Assembly: GCA_045127535.1 (NCBI GenBank)
Contig: JBGVQN010000025.1
Span: forward strand, 1-64,000
Length of the DNA stretch: 64,000 nt
From: UBA2942 sp045127535
GTDB lineage: Bacteria; Bacillota; Clostridia; Lachnospirales; Lachnospiraceae
Reading direction: 5' to 3'
A model generated the notes under the pieces. It was not told where the DNA came from. It saw nothing but the letters and a program-made list of their open reading frames with translations, and did no database searches. This document shows, piece after piece, positions 35,278 through 43,829 of the stretch (its first letter is position 1; each line of letters begins with the position of its first letter). The translations under genes and the position numbers were made by a program.

Positions 35278-36997
35278 CTGGTGCGGCGATTTAAAAAGAA
35301 ATCTGTATCTGGGATTTGTATTTTCATTTTTTGCCACATGGTTTGCAGCTGCGCCAACCATGATCGCTGCTTATACCATTGGATTATTGATTGACAGTTC
35401 ACGAACAGGCACAGTATTTGATACGGCTTGGGTATGGAAAAGTCTTCTCTTTATAGCAATCACTGTATTTTGCAGATTTCTATTTGACTATATGAGGGCA
35501 AGATGTCAGGAGGCAATCAGCTATGAGCTGGTAGCAAGAGATCGTCTTGCCATTGGAGATGCACTAAAGCGTGTTTCTCTTGGATATTTTCAACAGATGA
35601 ACACCGCCAATATATTAAACGCCATTACCACAGGCCTTCATTCCTTAGAAAACATGGGGATTCGTATGGTGGATAATTTTGTAGGAGGATATCTCAACTT
35701 TATCTGTATTCTTTTATGCCTGCTCTTTATATCGCCCAAGGTATGTCTGATTGCAGTTGCAGCAGTGATTGTTTCTTTTCTGTTTCTGCTGATTCTTTCA
35801 AGATGCAGTGCAGTAAATGCTCCGGTAGCAGCAACGGCAGGAAGAGATCTGACGGCAGCGACATTGGAATATGCAAGAGGTTTATCCGTAGTAAAATCAT
35901 TTGGACAGTCCGGTGCATCCATAAGTGCAATGAAAGAAGCATGTGGTAACAGCCGTAAAATAAATTTGAAAATTGAATGGGGATTTATCCCGGCAAACTG
36001 TTTTCATTTGTTTGCTTTAAAAGTCGGTTCTGTGGCATTGGCAGGAGCTGCTTTCTATCTTGGAATCACTGGAGAGTTGAACTTTCCCATGATGCTGATA
36101 TTGATATTCTTGTCCTTTGGTATTTTTTCTTCACTGGAACCAATCAGTGACAGCGCTCATGTACTGCGTGTCATTGATAATGCCATGAACCAGCTGGAGG
36201 CTTTACAAGAAAATAACTATATTGATCAGGATGGAAAAGAGATTCCTTTGTCAGGCTATGATATTGTGTTCTCCCATGTAGAATTTGGCTATGATGAACG
36301 GAAAATATTAAAAGATGTAAGTTTTGTTATACCTGAGAAGACAACTACAGCTATTGTTGGTCCTTCTGGAAGTGGAAAGACGACTATCTGCAGTCTGCTG
36401 GCGCGGTTTTATGATGTGAATGCTGGAAGTATTACGGTAGGTGGGCATAATGTGAAAGAGTTTACCTGTGACAGTCTGCTTTCTAATATAGCTATGGTAT
36501 TTCAAAATGTATATTTATTCCACGATACCATTCGTGCTAATATCTGTTTTGGCAGACCTAACGCAACCGAGGAAGAAATGATTGCAGCCGCCAAAAAAGC
36601 CTGCTGTCATGATTTCATCATGGCATTGCCGGATGGATATGATACGGTAATAGGAGAAGGCGGGGGAACACTTTCCGGTGGTGAAAAGCAGAGAATTTCC
36701 ATTGCAAGAGCCATGCTGAAAGATGCTCCAATTATTATTCTGGATGAGGCAACTGCAAGCATTGATTCGGAGAATGAGCATCTGATTCAAACAGCGATTT
36801 CCCAGCTGACCAGTGGAAAGACGATTATTACTATCGCACATCGCTTGGCAACCATAGAAAATGCTGATCAGATTCTGGTGCTTGATGAGGGTACGGTGGT
36901 TCAATCTGGTACTCATAAAAAATTGATTGAGGAAGAGGGACTTTACAAGAGGTTTATAGAGATTCGTCGGCAGGCAGAGGGCTGGAAACTGGCATAG
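35249..36997 (+). CDS. ABC transporter permease-ATPase fusion (YbtQ/IrtB-like)
   Basis: A 582-residue partner of the preceding gene with the same plan: six membrane helices (about 15-300), then Walker A GPSGSGKTT (about 370), VFQNVYLF Q-loop, LSGGEKQRISIARAML and IIILDEATASIDSEN. GGAGG lies inside the upstream gene nine bases before the ATG, so the pair is translationally coupled and presumably forms a heterodimer. The operon ends at a bidirectional terminator. Confidence 0.92.
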   Translation: MFKTVKRMINWCGDLKRNLYLGFVFSFFATWFAAAPTMIAAYTIGLLIDSSRTGTVFDTAWVWKSLLFIAITVFCRFLFDYMRARCQEAISYELVARDRLAIGDALKRVSLGYFQQMNTANILNAITTGLHSLENMGIRMVDNFVGGYLNFICILLCLLFISPKVCLIAVAAVIVSFLFLLILSRCSAVNAPVAATAGRDLTAATLEYARGLSVVKSFGQSGASISAMKEACGNSRKINLKIEWGFIPANCFHLFALKVGSVALAGAAFYLGITGELNFPMMLILIFLSFGIFSSLEPISDSAHVLRVIDNAMNQLEALQENNYIDQDGKEIPLSGYDIVFSHVEFGYDERKILKDVSFVIPEKTTTAIVGPSGSGKTTICSLLARFYDVNAGSITVGGHNVKEFTCDSLLSNIAMVFQNVYLFHDTIRANICFGRPNATEEEMIAAAKKACCHDFIMALPDGYDTVIGEGGGTLSGGEKQRISIARAMLKDAPIIILDEATASIDSENEHLIQTAISQLTSGKTIITIAHRLATIENADQILVLDEGTVVQSGTHKKLIEEEGLYKRFIEIRRQAEGWKLA

Positions 36998-37022
36998 ATT
37001 TATTTAATATCATGAAAGACAG

Positions 37023-37065
37023 AAAAGTCCTGTACAGGCCGTAAAAGGCTTATACAGGACTTTTT
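37023..37065. terminator. Bidirectional terminator
   Basis: AAAAGTCCTGTA (37023-37034) pairs with TACAGGACTTTTT (37053-37065) between convergent operons. Confidence 0.93.
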
Positions 37066-37066
37066 A

Positions 37067-37747
37067 CTACAGAGTAGGAAAAAGGGTACAGATCATCTGC
37101 AGCGCTTCCTGATACCGGCATTGCCATTGATTGCCCATGGCAATAATTTCCTGAAGTGTTTTCAGGCTTTCTTCATTGTAAGGCACATTGATCTGCTGAA
37201 TACGGGATGCAAGCTTGGACAATTCTTTGTCAATTACTTCAACAGAAGCCCCCATGCGGATATGCAGATCTACCCGCTCTGCATAACGACCACATTTTAG
37301 AATATTTCTCACATCCTGACTGATGATATAATCATCAGCACTTCCCCAGAACGCATACAAATCATCTCTGATTTCCTGTAAAATCAAAGGGATACTGTCA
37401 GATCCCCGTGTGAACTTGAATTTGTCCAGTGCCATATGAATATATGCCAGCACATCACTGCTTAATTCTTCGCGAATAATAATTGCATTGTCAAATGCCC
37501 GGCTCATATTAGAATAGAGAGAATTGGGATTGGAAAGGTCATACAGATACCGGTCTGCAAAATCTTCTCCATCCTTGTAAATATCCGGAATATCCAGTTG
37601 TTTGCAATATTCCTTGTAGCATTCTTTATCTGAATCAATCAGACGGTCAAAAATGTATGTATAGTAGCTTGAAGATGTAAAAACACGTTCTGCGTAACGG
37701 CCTAACCAGTATACGCAATCAATTTTTTCTAACGAGATAATACCCAT
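37067..37747 (-). CDS. Alpha-E domain protein (DUF403)
   Basis: A 226-residue all-helical protein beginning MGIISLEKIDCVYWLGRYAERVFTSSSYY, the hallmark of the alpha-E family, with RNILKCGRYAERVDLHIRMG near 160. These proteins are encoded next to circularly permuted ATP-grasp enzymes, sometimes with a transglutaminase-like protease; the joint activity is thought to be peptide ligation or processing but is not established. The gene overlaps the ATP-grasp gene by 19 bases. No transglutaminase gene is nearby. Confidence 0.85.
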   Translation of the reverse strand: MGIISLEKIDCVYWLGRYAERVFTSSSYYTYIFDRLIDSDKECYKEYCKQLDIPDIYKDGEDFADRYLYDLSNPNSLYSNMSRAFDNAIIIREELSSDVLAYIHMALDKFKFTRGSDSIPLILQEIRDDLYAFWGSADDYIISQDVRNILKCGRYAERVDLHIRMGASVEVIDKELSKLASRIQQINVPYNEESLKTLQEIIAMGNQWQCRYQEALQMICTLFPTL

Positions 37748-39042
37748 GTGTCTTTAAAGCCTCCTCCCTGAGATGAATTTACCACAAATGATGCCGGATT
37801 CCTGGAAAAACGAGTGAGACCGCTGGCCCATACCTTTGTTTCTCTGCCAGACAGTACATAAATACGCAGATCAGCCTTACGCCAAACTCGTTCATCGCCC
37901 TCCATAATTTCCATATCCTGGAAATCAATCACTTCCTGGGCAATAAAACGTCTGGATTCTGCTGCAATCAGCTGACGCATCTTTTCTAACTCATCCGGTG
38001 AAAGGTTGCTGCCAAATACCACACCATAACCTCCAGCCTCAGCTACATCCTTGATGACCAGCTTTTCCAGATGTTCCAAAACATATTTCCGGTCTTTTGG
38101 ATAGAAGGGAAGATATGTAGGGGCATTTTTTAAAATAGGTTCCTCATTCAAATAATACTGTATCATCTTTGGCACAAAATAGTAAATGCCTTTATCGTCA
38201 GCCACACCATTGCCTGGCGCATTCATAATGGCTACATGCCCGGCCTTATACACATCCATGATTCCAGGGATACCGATCAGGGACTCTGGCAGGAACGTAT
38301 TTGGGTCTAAATACTCGTCAGAAATCCGGCGGTAAATCACACCTACTTTCTGCTTTTCATTTAAATAATCCTTGTAGTACAGATAGTCTCCTTCCACAAA
38401 TAGATCCTCACAGGTAGCCAGGACAGAATGGGTTTTTTCTGCCAGATAGGAATGCTCAAAATATGCAGAATTGTATCGGCCGGGAGTCATTACCACACGT
38501 ATGCCTCCTGTATTCACATAATTCATCACATCCTTCAACAATCCAGGATAATCTCTGTTGTCTATCAGTGGAGTGTCCTTAAAAGTCTCAGGGGACGCTT
38601 TCCGGCTCAAATCTCTGGCAATGAGAGGATAGGAGGCACCGGATGGTACACGCAGATTATCTTCCAGAATATACCATTGTCCATCTTTTCCAAGCACCAG
38701 ATCAATACCGGAAATATGGCTGTAAATCCCTTTTGACGGCACAATTCCCTCACACTGAGGCAGATAACCGGAAGAAGAATAAATAAAATCTTCCGGAATA
38801 ATACCTTCCTTTAGAATTTTTTTGCTTCCGTAAATGTCACGTAAAAATGCATTTAATGCATCTACCCGCTGCATCAATCCCTTTTCTATGTACGTCCATT
38901 CTTCATTTGTAATAATCCGGGGAATGGGGTCAAAAGGGAACAATTGTTCCTTAAATGTTCCATTCTTGTAGAGTCCGAACCTTACACCATATCTGGCTAA
39001 CAGCTGGTTAATGGTGTCGGATTTTTTGATTAGTCTTTCCAT
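37729..39042 (-). CDS. Circularly permuted ATP-grasp protein (DUF404/407)
   Basis: A 437-residue enzyme of the CP_ATPgrasp_2 type: IPRIITNEEWTYIEKGLMQRVDALNAFLRDIYG near the start, DLVLGKDGQWYILEDNLRVPSG (ATP-grasp Glu/Asn metal ligands), VIKDVAEAGGYGVVFG and the closing FKDTWVLSR. Circularly permuted ATP-grasp proteins form amide or similar bonds, possibly making a peptide. Substrate unknown. First gene of a two-gene operon with the alpha-E protein; its upstream region (39043-39391) is shared with hisB. Confidence 0.87.
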   Translation of the reverse strand: MERLIKKSDTINQLLARYGVRFGLYKNGTFKEQLFPFDPIPRIITNEEWTYIEKGLMQRVDALNAFLRDIYGSKKILKEGIIPEDFIYSSSGYLPQCEGIVPSKGIYSHISGIDLVLGKDGQWYILEDNLRVPSGASYPLIARDLSRKASPETFKDTPLIDNRDYPGLLKDVMNYVNTGGIRVVMTPGRYNSAYFEHSYLAEKTHSVLATCEDLFVEGDYLYYKDYLNEKQKVGVIYRRISDEYLDPNTFLPESLIGIPGIMDVYKAGHVAIMNAPGNGVADDKGIYYFVPKMIQYYLNEEPILKNAPTYLPFYPKDRKYVLEHLEKLVIKDVAEAGGYGVVFGSNLSPDELEKMRQLIAAESRRFIAQEVIDFQDMEIMEGDERVWRKADLRIYVLSGRETKVWASGLTRFSRNPASFVVNSSQGGGFKDTWVLSR

Positions 39043-39282
39043 AATGTAATGTATCTCCTTCCAGCAAGTATATGGAACGCTTACGTCTCCGGTCAGCGCT
39101 TTTGAGACTTTTTATATCAGAATATATAGCAGAATAAAAAATCCTAATTCTATTATAATGCAAAATGTTCATTAAGGAAACTAATTTTGCAAGTATATTT
39201 TAGAAAAGTTCTTTTTTTCTTTGAATTATTGTGAAAAATAATTTAATTGAGGAAAATACTTGATTTTTTTAAGTTTCAACGA

Positions 39283-39311
39283 TTGATTTTCCTACTATGT
39301 TAAGATAAAAT
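39283..39311 (+). promoter_or_regulatory. hisB promoter
   Basis: TTGATT (39283-39288), 17-bp spacer, TAAAAT (39306-39311), in the 349-bp gap 39043-39391. The palindrome CGGATATCCG lies in the leader (39331-39340); I see nothing else there. Confidence 0.65.
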
Positions 39312-39391
39312 GATGTAATAAGTTCGCACCCGGATATCCGTGTCAATGAATGACAGGAGCAGCTGCAGTGCAGAGGGGAATGGAGGATGAC

Positions 39392-39982
39392 ATGAACAGA
39401 ACAGCACATATCAACAGAATTACAAATGAAACCAATATCACGATGGATCTGGAATTAGATGGCACCGGTGCACATACCATAAAAACAGGCATCGGATTTT
39501 TTGACCATATGCTCAGCGGTTTTTCCAAACATGGCTTTTTCGATTTGAATCTCCAGTGTACAGGTGATCTGGAAGTAGACTGTCACCACACCATAGAAGA
39601 TACAGGCATCGTACTGGGAAATGCCATTAAAGAAGCAGCAGGGGATAAGAAGGGCATCCGCCGCTACGGTTATTGTCTCCTGCCTATGGATGAAACACTG
39701 GTGCTTTGTGCAGTAGATTTGTCTGGCCGTCCTTATCTGGCTTATGATGCTTCTTTTACAGCGGACAGAGTGGGAGACATGGATACTGAAATGGCCAGGG
39801 AATTTTTCTATGCAGTTTCCTACAGTGCAGGCATGAATCTGCACATTAAAGTAATGTATGGTGAGAACAATCATCATATTTTAGAAGCTATGTTTAAAGC
39901 CTTTGGCAAAGCACTGGATATGGCAGTATCCTATGATAACAGGATTACAGATGTCCTTTCTACAAAGGGAAGTCTGGCTTAA
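39392..39982 (+). CDS. hisB: Imidazoleglycerol-phosphate dehydratase
   Basis: A 196-residue enzyme dehydrating imidazole glycerol phosphate in histidine synthesis. Manganese-binding motifs: GIGFFDHMLSGFSKHG (about 33-48), DCHHTIEDTGI (about 64-74), GENNHHILEAMFKAFGKAL (about 160-178). Monofunctional, normal length. No other his genes adjoin, unlike the usual operon; it has its own promoter. ATG at 39392 follows GGAGG by five bases; ATG 39380 is an alternative. Confidence 0.96.
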   Translation: MNRTAHINRITNETNITMDLELDGTGAHTIKTGIGFFDHMLSGFSKHGFFDLNLQCTGDLEVDCHHTIEDTGIVLGNAIKEAAGDKKGIRRYGYCLLPMDETLVLCAVDLSGRPYLAYDASFTADRVGDMDTEMAREFFYAVSYSAGMNLHIKVMYGENNHHILEAMFKAFGKALDMAVSYDNRITDVLSTKGSLA

Positions 39983-40142
39983 AAAGTCTGATTTCTTTCA
40001 AAAAAGTGTAGCTTTTCACCGAAAAACCAGAAAAAATAGATAAAGTTTTTAATAAATGTGATAAAAACACTATCCAAAATTCAACTTTTGTTGTAGAATA
40101 AGATTATTCAAAATTGTAAAACAGTAGACAGGAGGTAGTTTT

Positions 40143-40775
40143 ATGAACGGAAATACTGTTATTACCATTGGTCGTGAATGTGGAAGTGAAGGGCGTGTGA
40201 TTGGCCAGCTGCTGGCAGAAAAGCTGGGTGTGAAGTGCTACGATAAAGAACTGATCACACTGGCCGCCAAAGAGAGCGGTATGTGTGAGGAAGTATTTGA
40301 AATGCATGATGAAAAGCCTACTAAGAGCTTTCTGTATTCTCTTGTTTCTGAAAGTTACTCTATGGGATATGCTTCCGGATATTTGGATATGCCTTTGAAT
40401 CATAAGGTCTTTCTGGCGCAGTTTGATACAATTAAACGACTGGCAGAAGCGGAGTCCTGCGTTATTGTAGGACGCTGTGCAGACTATGCGCTGGCAGGAG
40501 ACCCAGATGTAGTATCCATTTTTATTACTGCAGATATGGCAGATAAGGTTGATTACATATGCAAGACCTACAATAAGGAACCGGAAAAAGCGGAGCATGT
40601 GATCCGCAAAAATGACAAGCAGCGTTCCAGCTATTATAATTATTTCACCAATAAGAAGTGGGGCGATGCCAGAAGCTATGATTTGTGTATCAATAGAAGT
40701 ATTCTTGGTATTGAAGGTACTGTAGATTTGCTTTTCCATTTTCTGAAAAGCAGAAGCCAGAAGCAGGATGCTTAA
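40143..40775 (+). CDS. Cytidylate kinase-like family protein
   Basis: A 210-residue P-loop protein of the Cytidylate_kin2 type. It begins TVITIGRECGSEGRVIGQLLAEKLGVKCYDKELITLAA, where the P-loop is GRECGSEGR rather than the canonical GxxGxGK, and contains SCVIVGRCADYAL. Members are common in Clostridia; they may phosphorylate a nucleotide or another small molecule, but activity is not established. AGGAGG precedes the ATG. It is followed by a BlaI-like regulator gene 51 bp downstream and both may share a transcript. Confidence 0.82.
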   Translation: MNGNTVITIGRECGSEGRVIGQLLAEKLGVKCYDKELITLAAKESGMCEEVFEMHDEKPTKSFLYSLVSESYSMGYASGYLDMPLNHKVFLAQFDTIKRLAEAESCVIVGRCADYALAGDPDVVSIFITADMADKVDYICKTYNKEPEKAEHVIRKNDKQRSSYYNYFTNKKWGDARSYDLCINRSILGIEGTVDLLFHFLKSRSQKQDA

Positions 40776-40826
40776 TATGATAGATATGCCTGGATTTTGC
40801 CTAAATACCATACAAACGGAGGATTT

Positions 40827-41198
40827 ATGGAAGAATTACGGGTAATTACTGAATCTGAGTGGAAAATCCTGCAGCAGCTCTGGAACAATGAGCCTATGAC
40901 CATTACTCAACTGACCCGTGCTTTTGAACAAGAAACCGCCTGGTCCAAGCATACCATCATTTCTTTTCTGAACAGAATGGAGGAAAAAGACCTGGTGTTT
41001 TATCAGGAAGATGGGAGAGCAAGACAGTATTATACACTGATTGACCGGGATATGGCATTGCGGCAGGAGGCTGGACAATTTTTACAAAAAACAGCTTCTG
41101 TGAATAGGCTGACATCTGTACAAGCTGTTATTCAGAGGGCACAGTTATCCCAGGACGAGCTGAGGATATTGATGGAATGGATTCTTCAACAAAAATAA
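40827..41198 (+). CDS. BlaI/MecI/CopY-family repressor
   Basis: A 123-residue winged-helix repressor: ITESEWKILQQLWNNEPMTITQLTRAFEQETAWSKHTIISFLNRMEEKDLVFYQEDGRARQYYTLI is the DNA-binding domain, and the helical C-terminus forms dimers. These repressors are normally inactivated by a BlaR1/MecR1 sensor protease or by copper; no sensor gene is next to it. The ATG at 40827 has GGAGG before it; the longer frame upstream lacks one. A terminator follows. Confidence 0.88.
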   Translation: MEELRVITESEWKILQQLWNNEPMTITQLTRAFEQETAWSKHTIISFLNRMEEKDLVFYQEDGRARQYYTLIDRDMALRQEAGQFLQKTASVNRLTSVQAVIQRAQLSQDELRILMEWILQQK

Positions 41199-41208
41199 TA
41201 TGATCATG

Positions 41209-41244
41209 AAAAGGGAGACACTTGGTAAAAAGTGACTCCCTTTT
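41209..41244. terminator. Terminator
   Basis: AAAAGGGAGACACT (41209-41222) pairs with AAGTGACTCCCTTTT (41230-41244) with one mismatch, between the convergent repressor and lexA genes. Confidence 0.85.
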
Positions 41245-41306
41245 ATATGCAAAGTCCATGTGAAGAACACGCAGTAAAAAGTGATCTTCATATGGCCTTT
41301 CAGATA

Positions 41307-41945
41307 TTAATGAATAAAGGATGGCTGAATAGAAGGTCTGAACAAACTGATTGCTCTGCCTAAGATTTCTACATGCTCCACAATAATCGGCTCCATAGTA
41401 TCATTTTCCGGCTGAAGTCTGTAATACCCATTTTCCTTATAAAATGTCTTAACGGTAGCAGAATCATCCACCAAAGCTACCACGATCTCACCATTAGAAG
41501 CAGTAGTACAGCGCTCTACCAACAGCTGATCTCCATCATAAATGCCTGCGTTAATCATACTATTGCCCCGAACCTCCAGTATAAATACTTCTTTACCGGA
41601 AGGCAGATAATCTGCCGCGATAGGAAAGTAATTCTCGATGTTCTGCACGGCCAGAATGGGTTCACCAGCAGCTACCCGGCCTACTACAGGCAGATTCACA
41701 ATCTCAGTACGCATCATATTAAACTCATCATCCAGGATCTCAATGGCTCTGGGCTTGGTAGGGTCACGTCTGATATATCCGTTTTTTTCCAGAGACTCCA
41801 GGTGAGAGTGTACGGAAGAAGTGGATTTTAAATGAACGGCTTCACATATTTCACGAACAGCAGGTGGATAACCTTTGTTGACGATCTGGCTCTTCAAATA
41901 GTCTAATATTTCCTGCTGCTTTGCTGTAATTTTTCCATATGCCAT
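41307..41945 (-). CDS. lexA: SOS repressor LexA
   Basis: A 212-residue repressor. N-terminal winged helix ITAKQQEILDYLKSQIVNKGYPPAVREICEAVHLKSTSSVHSHLESLEKNGYIRRD (about 6-60), Ala-Gly cleavage site in VGRVAAGEPILA (about 90), catalytic Ser in LEVRGNSMINAGIYDGD and Lys in SATVKTFYKE. RecA filaments trigger self-cleavage and derepress the SOS regulon. It is divergent from a LysM gene, and the shared region carries five LexA-like boxes, as in Bacillus lexA-yneA. Confidence 0.97.
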   Translation of the reverse strand: MAYGKITAKQQEILDYLKSQIVNKGYPPAVREICEAVHLKSTSSVHSHLESLEKNGYIRRDPTKPRAIEILDDEFNMMRTEIVNLPVVGRVAAGEPILAVQNIENYFPIAADYLPSGKEVFILEVRGNSMINAGIYDGDQLLVERCTTASNGEIVVALVDDSATVKTFYKENGYYRLQPENDTMEPIIVEHVEILGRAISLFRPSIQPSFIH

Positions 41946-42056
41946 AATTGCTGCACCTCCAATGGTAACATATATTATACAAAATTCCGCCTGTTGCCGA
42001 AACGTACAATGTCTTTTTCTTTTAAAAACAGTTTAACATATTTTTGAAGAAAAAGC

Positions 42057-42157
42057 AAACAGATGTTCAAGAAAATCTGTTCGGTATTTTATGGAAAACA
42101 GTTGACAAACATTTGTTCGTATTATATAATGCAAACAGATGTTCGGAATATATGTTC
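42057..42157. promoter_or_regulatory. Cluster of five LexA-like boxes
   Basis: AAACAGATGTTC (42057-42068), GAAAATCTGTTC (42071-42082), AAACATTTGTTC (42107-42118), AAACAGATGTTC (42133-42144) and GAATATATGTTC (42146-42157). Three flank or overlap the promoter of the LysM gene. The core matches the box at recA. Confidence 0.8.
42102..42130 (+). promoter_or_regulatory. Consensus promoter of the LysM gene
   Basis: TTGACA (42102-42107), 17-bp spacer, TATAAT (42125-42130): a perfect match to the sigma-A consensus with a LexA box inside the spacer. Confidence 0.9.
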
Positions 42158-42181
42158 GATATTTTGCTAAGGAGGATGCCT

Positions 42182-42565
42182 ATGAATACCGCAGTGACCT
42201 ATGAAAGATACATGCCAGTTCGTCCATCTGTACGTACTGGAAAGGCTGTTATTACACCTAGAATGCGTCAGAAGAGATTCCGCAGATTTTGTGTCGTATT
42301 TACTGTATTGTTTGTTCTGACAGTTTCCGGTTTTTACCGCCTTGGTACAATAGCCCAGGCAGACGAGATTTCTTCCGGAAGAGAGAAGTATTTTACCAGT
42401 ATCCGTGTTGAGGCAGGAGATAGTCTGTGGTCTATTGCAGAAGAATACGTTTCTCCAGAGTATGAAAGTATTTCTGAGTATGTAGATGAATTAATGTTTA
42501 TGAATGGTATGACAGACAGCAGAATTTACGTGGGAGATTACATTACTGTTACGTATTATAAATAA
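42182..42565 (+). CDS. LysM-domain membrane protein, YneA-like SOS cell-division inhibitor
   Basis: A 127-residue protein: basic N-terminus, one transmembrane helix (about 37-55, FCVVFTVLFVLTVSGFY), then a LysM domain (IRVEAGDSLWSIAEEYVSPEYESISEYVDELMFMNGMTDSRIYVGDYITVTYY) that binds peptidoglycan. In Bacillus, yneA is divergent from lexA and blocks division during SOS; gene order, size and plan match. Sequence similarity to YneA was not tested. The ATG at 42182 follows AAGGAGG. Confidence 0.8.
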   Translation: MNTAVTYERYMPVRPSVRTGKAVITPRMRQKRFRRFCVVFTVLFVLTVSGFYRLGTIAQADEISSGREKYFTSIRVEAGDSLWSIAEEYVSPEYESISEYVDELMFMNGMTDSRIYVGDYITVTYYK

Positions 42566-42806
42566 CTGATTTTATGATTGATGCAAGTCAAAAATCCAAG
42601 ACTATGTATTTGGAGATAATATTATTTTTTCAGAAATGAAGCTGAAATGATGCTTGAAACCAATTTGGACAGAAAATTAAGCAGAAATTTTATTGAAGCT
42701 TTATTGAAGCAATTATAAATTCGAATTATAATATGAGCAGAACGAATGGAGGTTTTGTATATCCAAGGATAGGATCTATGAAAGAAGAAATGTAAAGAGG
42801 TGCAAA
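42566..42806 (+). other. Intergenic region before the LysR gene
   Basis: AT-rich. It has a tandem 11-bp repeat TTTATTGAAGC (42689-42710) and a dyad around TTCGAA (about 42712-42732), which could be LysR-type operator sequence. No clear promoter or terminator assigned. Confidence 0.3.
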
Positions 42807-43709
42807 ATGACTTTACAACAGCTAAAATATATAGTGACAGTAGCAGAAACCGGCAATATTACCGAAGCAGCAAAAAGATTGTTTATTTCACAACCAAGTC
42901 TTACCAACGCAATTCGTGAGCTTGAGAGTGAAATGCAAATCATGATTTTTAATAGGACCAACAAAGGAGTAGTTGTTTCAAATGAAGGGGATGTGTTTCT
43001 TTCTTATGCCAGACAGATACTTGATCAAGTAGGACTTATGGAAGAAAAGTATCTGAATGTAAAAGAGCAGCGGCCTCATTTTTCCGTATCCTGCCAGCAT
43101 TATTCCTTTGCAGTGAATGCCTTTGTAGATGTAATCCATGAATTTGATGCCAATCAGTATGATTTTATTCTGAGAGAAACGCAGACATATGAAATTATTG
43201 AGGATGTAAGCAAACTGAAAAGTGAAATCGGGATTTTATATATTTCGTCCAAAAATGAAGACATCATCAGAAAACTTCTAAAGCAAAATGATTTGGAATT
43301 TAAGGAACTTTTTATTGCAAATCCCCATGTGTTTATCAGTTCTAAGCACCCATTGGCCGATCAGGAATGTATTATGTTAGAAGACCTGGAAGAATATCCC
43401 TACTTATCCTTTGAACAGGGAGACTATAATTCTTTTTATTTTTCAGAAGAAATATTAAGTACGTTAGATCGAAAGAAAAATATTAAGGTACGAGATAGGG
43501 CGACACTGTTTAATTTGGTAATCGGACTCAACGGTTATACGGTTAGTTCCGGAATTATCAGTAAAGAGTTAAATGGAGAGCATATTATTTCCAGACCTTT
43601 GTTGGTGGATGAGTATATGTGTATCGGAACCATTACACAGAGAAATATGCCCCTTAGCAGATATGGAGCGGTTTATATGCAGGCATTACAGAAATACATT
43701 TTGAAATAG
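42807..43709 (+). CDS. LysR-family regulator
   Basis: A 300-residue regulator with an N-terminal HTH (MTLQQLKYIVTVAETGNITEAAKRLFISQPSLTNAIRELESEMQIMIFNRTNKGVVVSNEG) and a substrate-binding domain. It is immediately upstream of an O-acetylhomoserine sulfhydrylase gene on the same strand, like LysR regulators of sulfur assimilation (CysB/CysL/YtlI types). Ligand would probably be a sulfur-pathway metabolite, which is inference. AAAGAGG lies upstream of the ATG, and a dyad with a later T run follows. Confidence 0.9.
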   Translation: MTLQQLKYIVTVAETGNITEAAKRLFISQPSLTNAIRELESEMQIMIFNRTNKGVVVSNEGDVFLSYARQILDQVGLMEEKYLNVKEQRPHFSVSCQHYSFAVNAFVDVIHEFDANQYDFILRETQTYEIIEDVSKLKSEIGILYISSKNEDIIRKLLKQNDLEFKELFIANPHVFISSKHPLADQECIMLEDLEEYPYLSFEQGDYNSFYFSEEILSTLDRKKNIKVRDRATLFNLVIGLNGYTVSSGIISKELNGEHIISRPLLVDEYMCIGTITQRNMPLSRYGAVYMQALQKYILK

Positions 43710-43737
43710 TTTAAAACTATTTCAAATCTCTATTTTT
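43702..43737 (+). terminator. Probable LysR terminator
   Basis: TGAAATAGTTT (43702-43712) pairs with AAACTATTTCA (43714-43724), T7 follows after eight bases. Confidence 0.45.
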
Positions 43738-43829
43738 TTGTATTTTCCAAAAGGGCAAAAGACATATATACTGTTACATACACACGGAAATTAAATTAGT
43801 TTTCAAATTTATGTTTTTGGAGGATGCAA

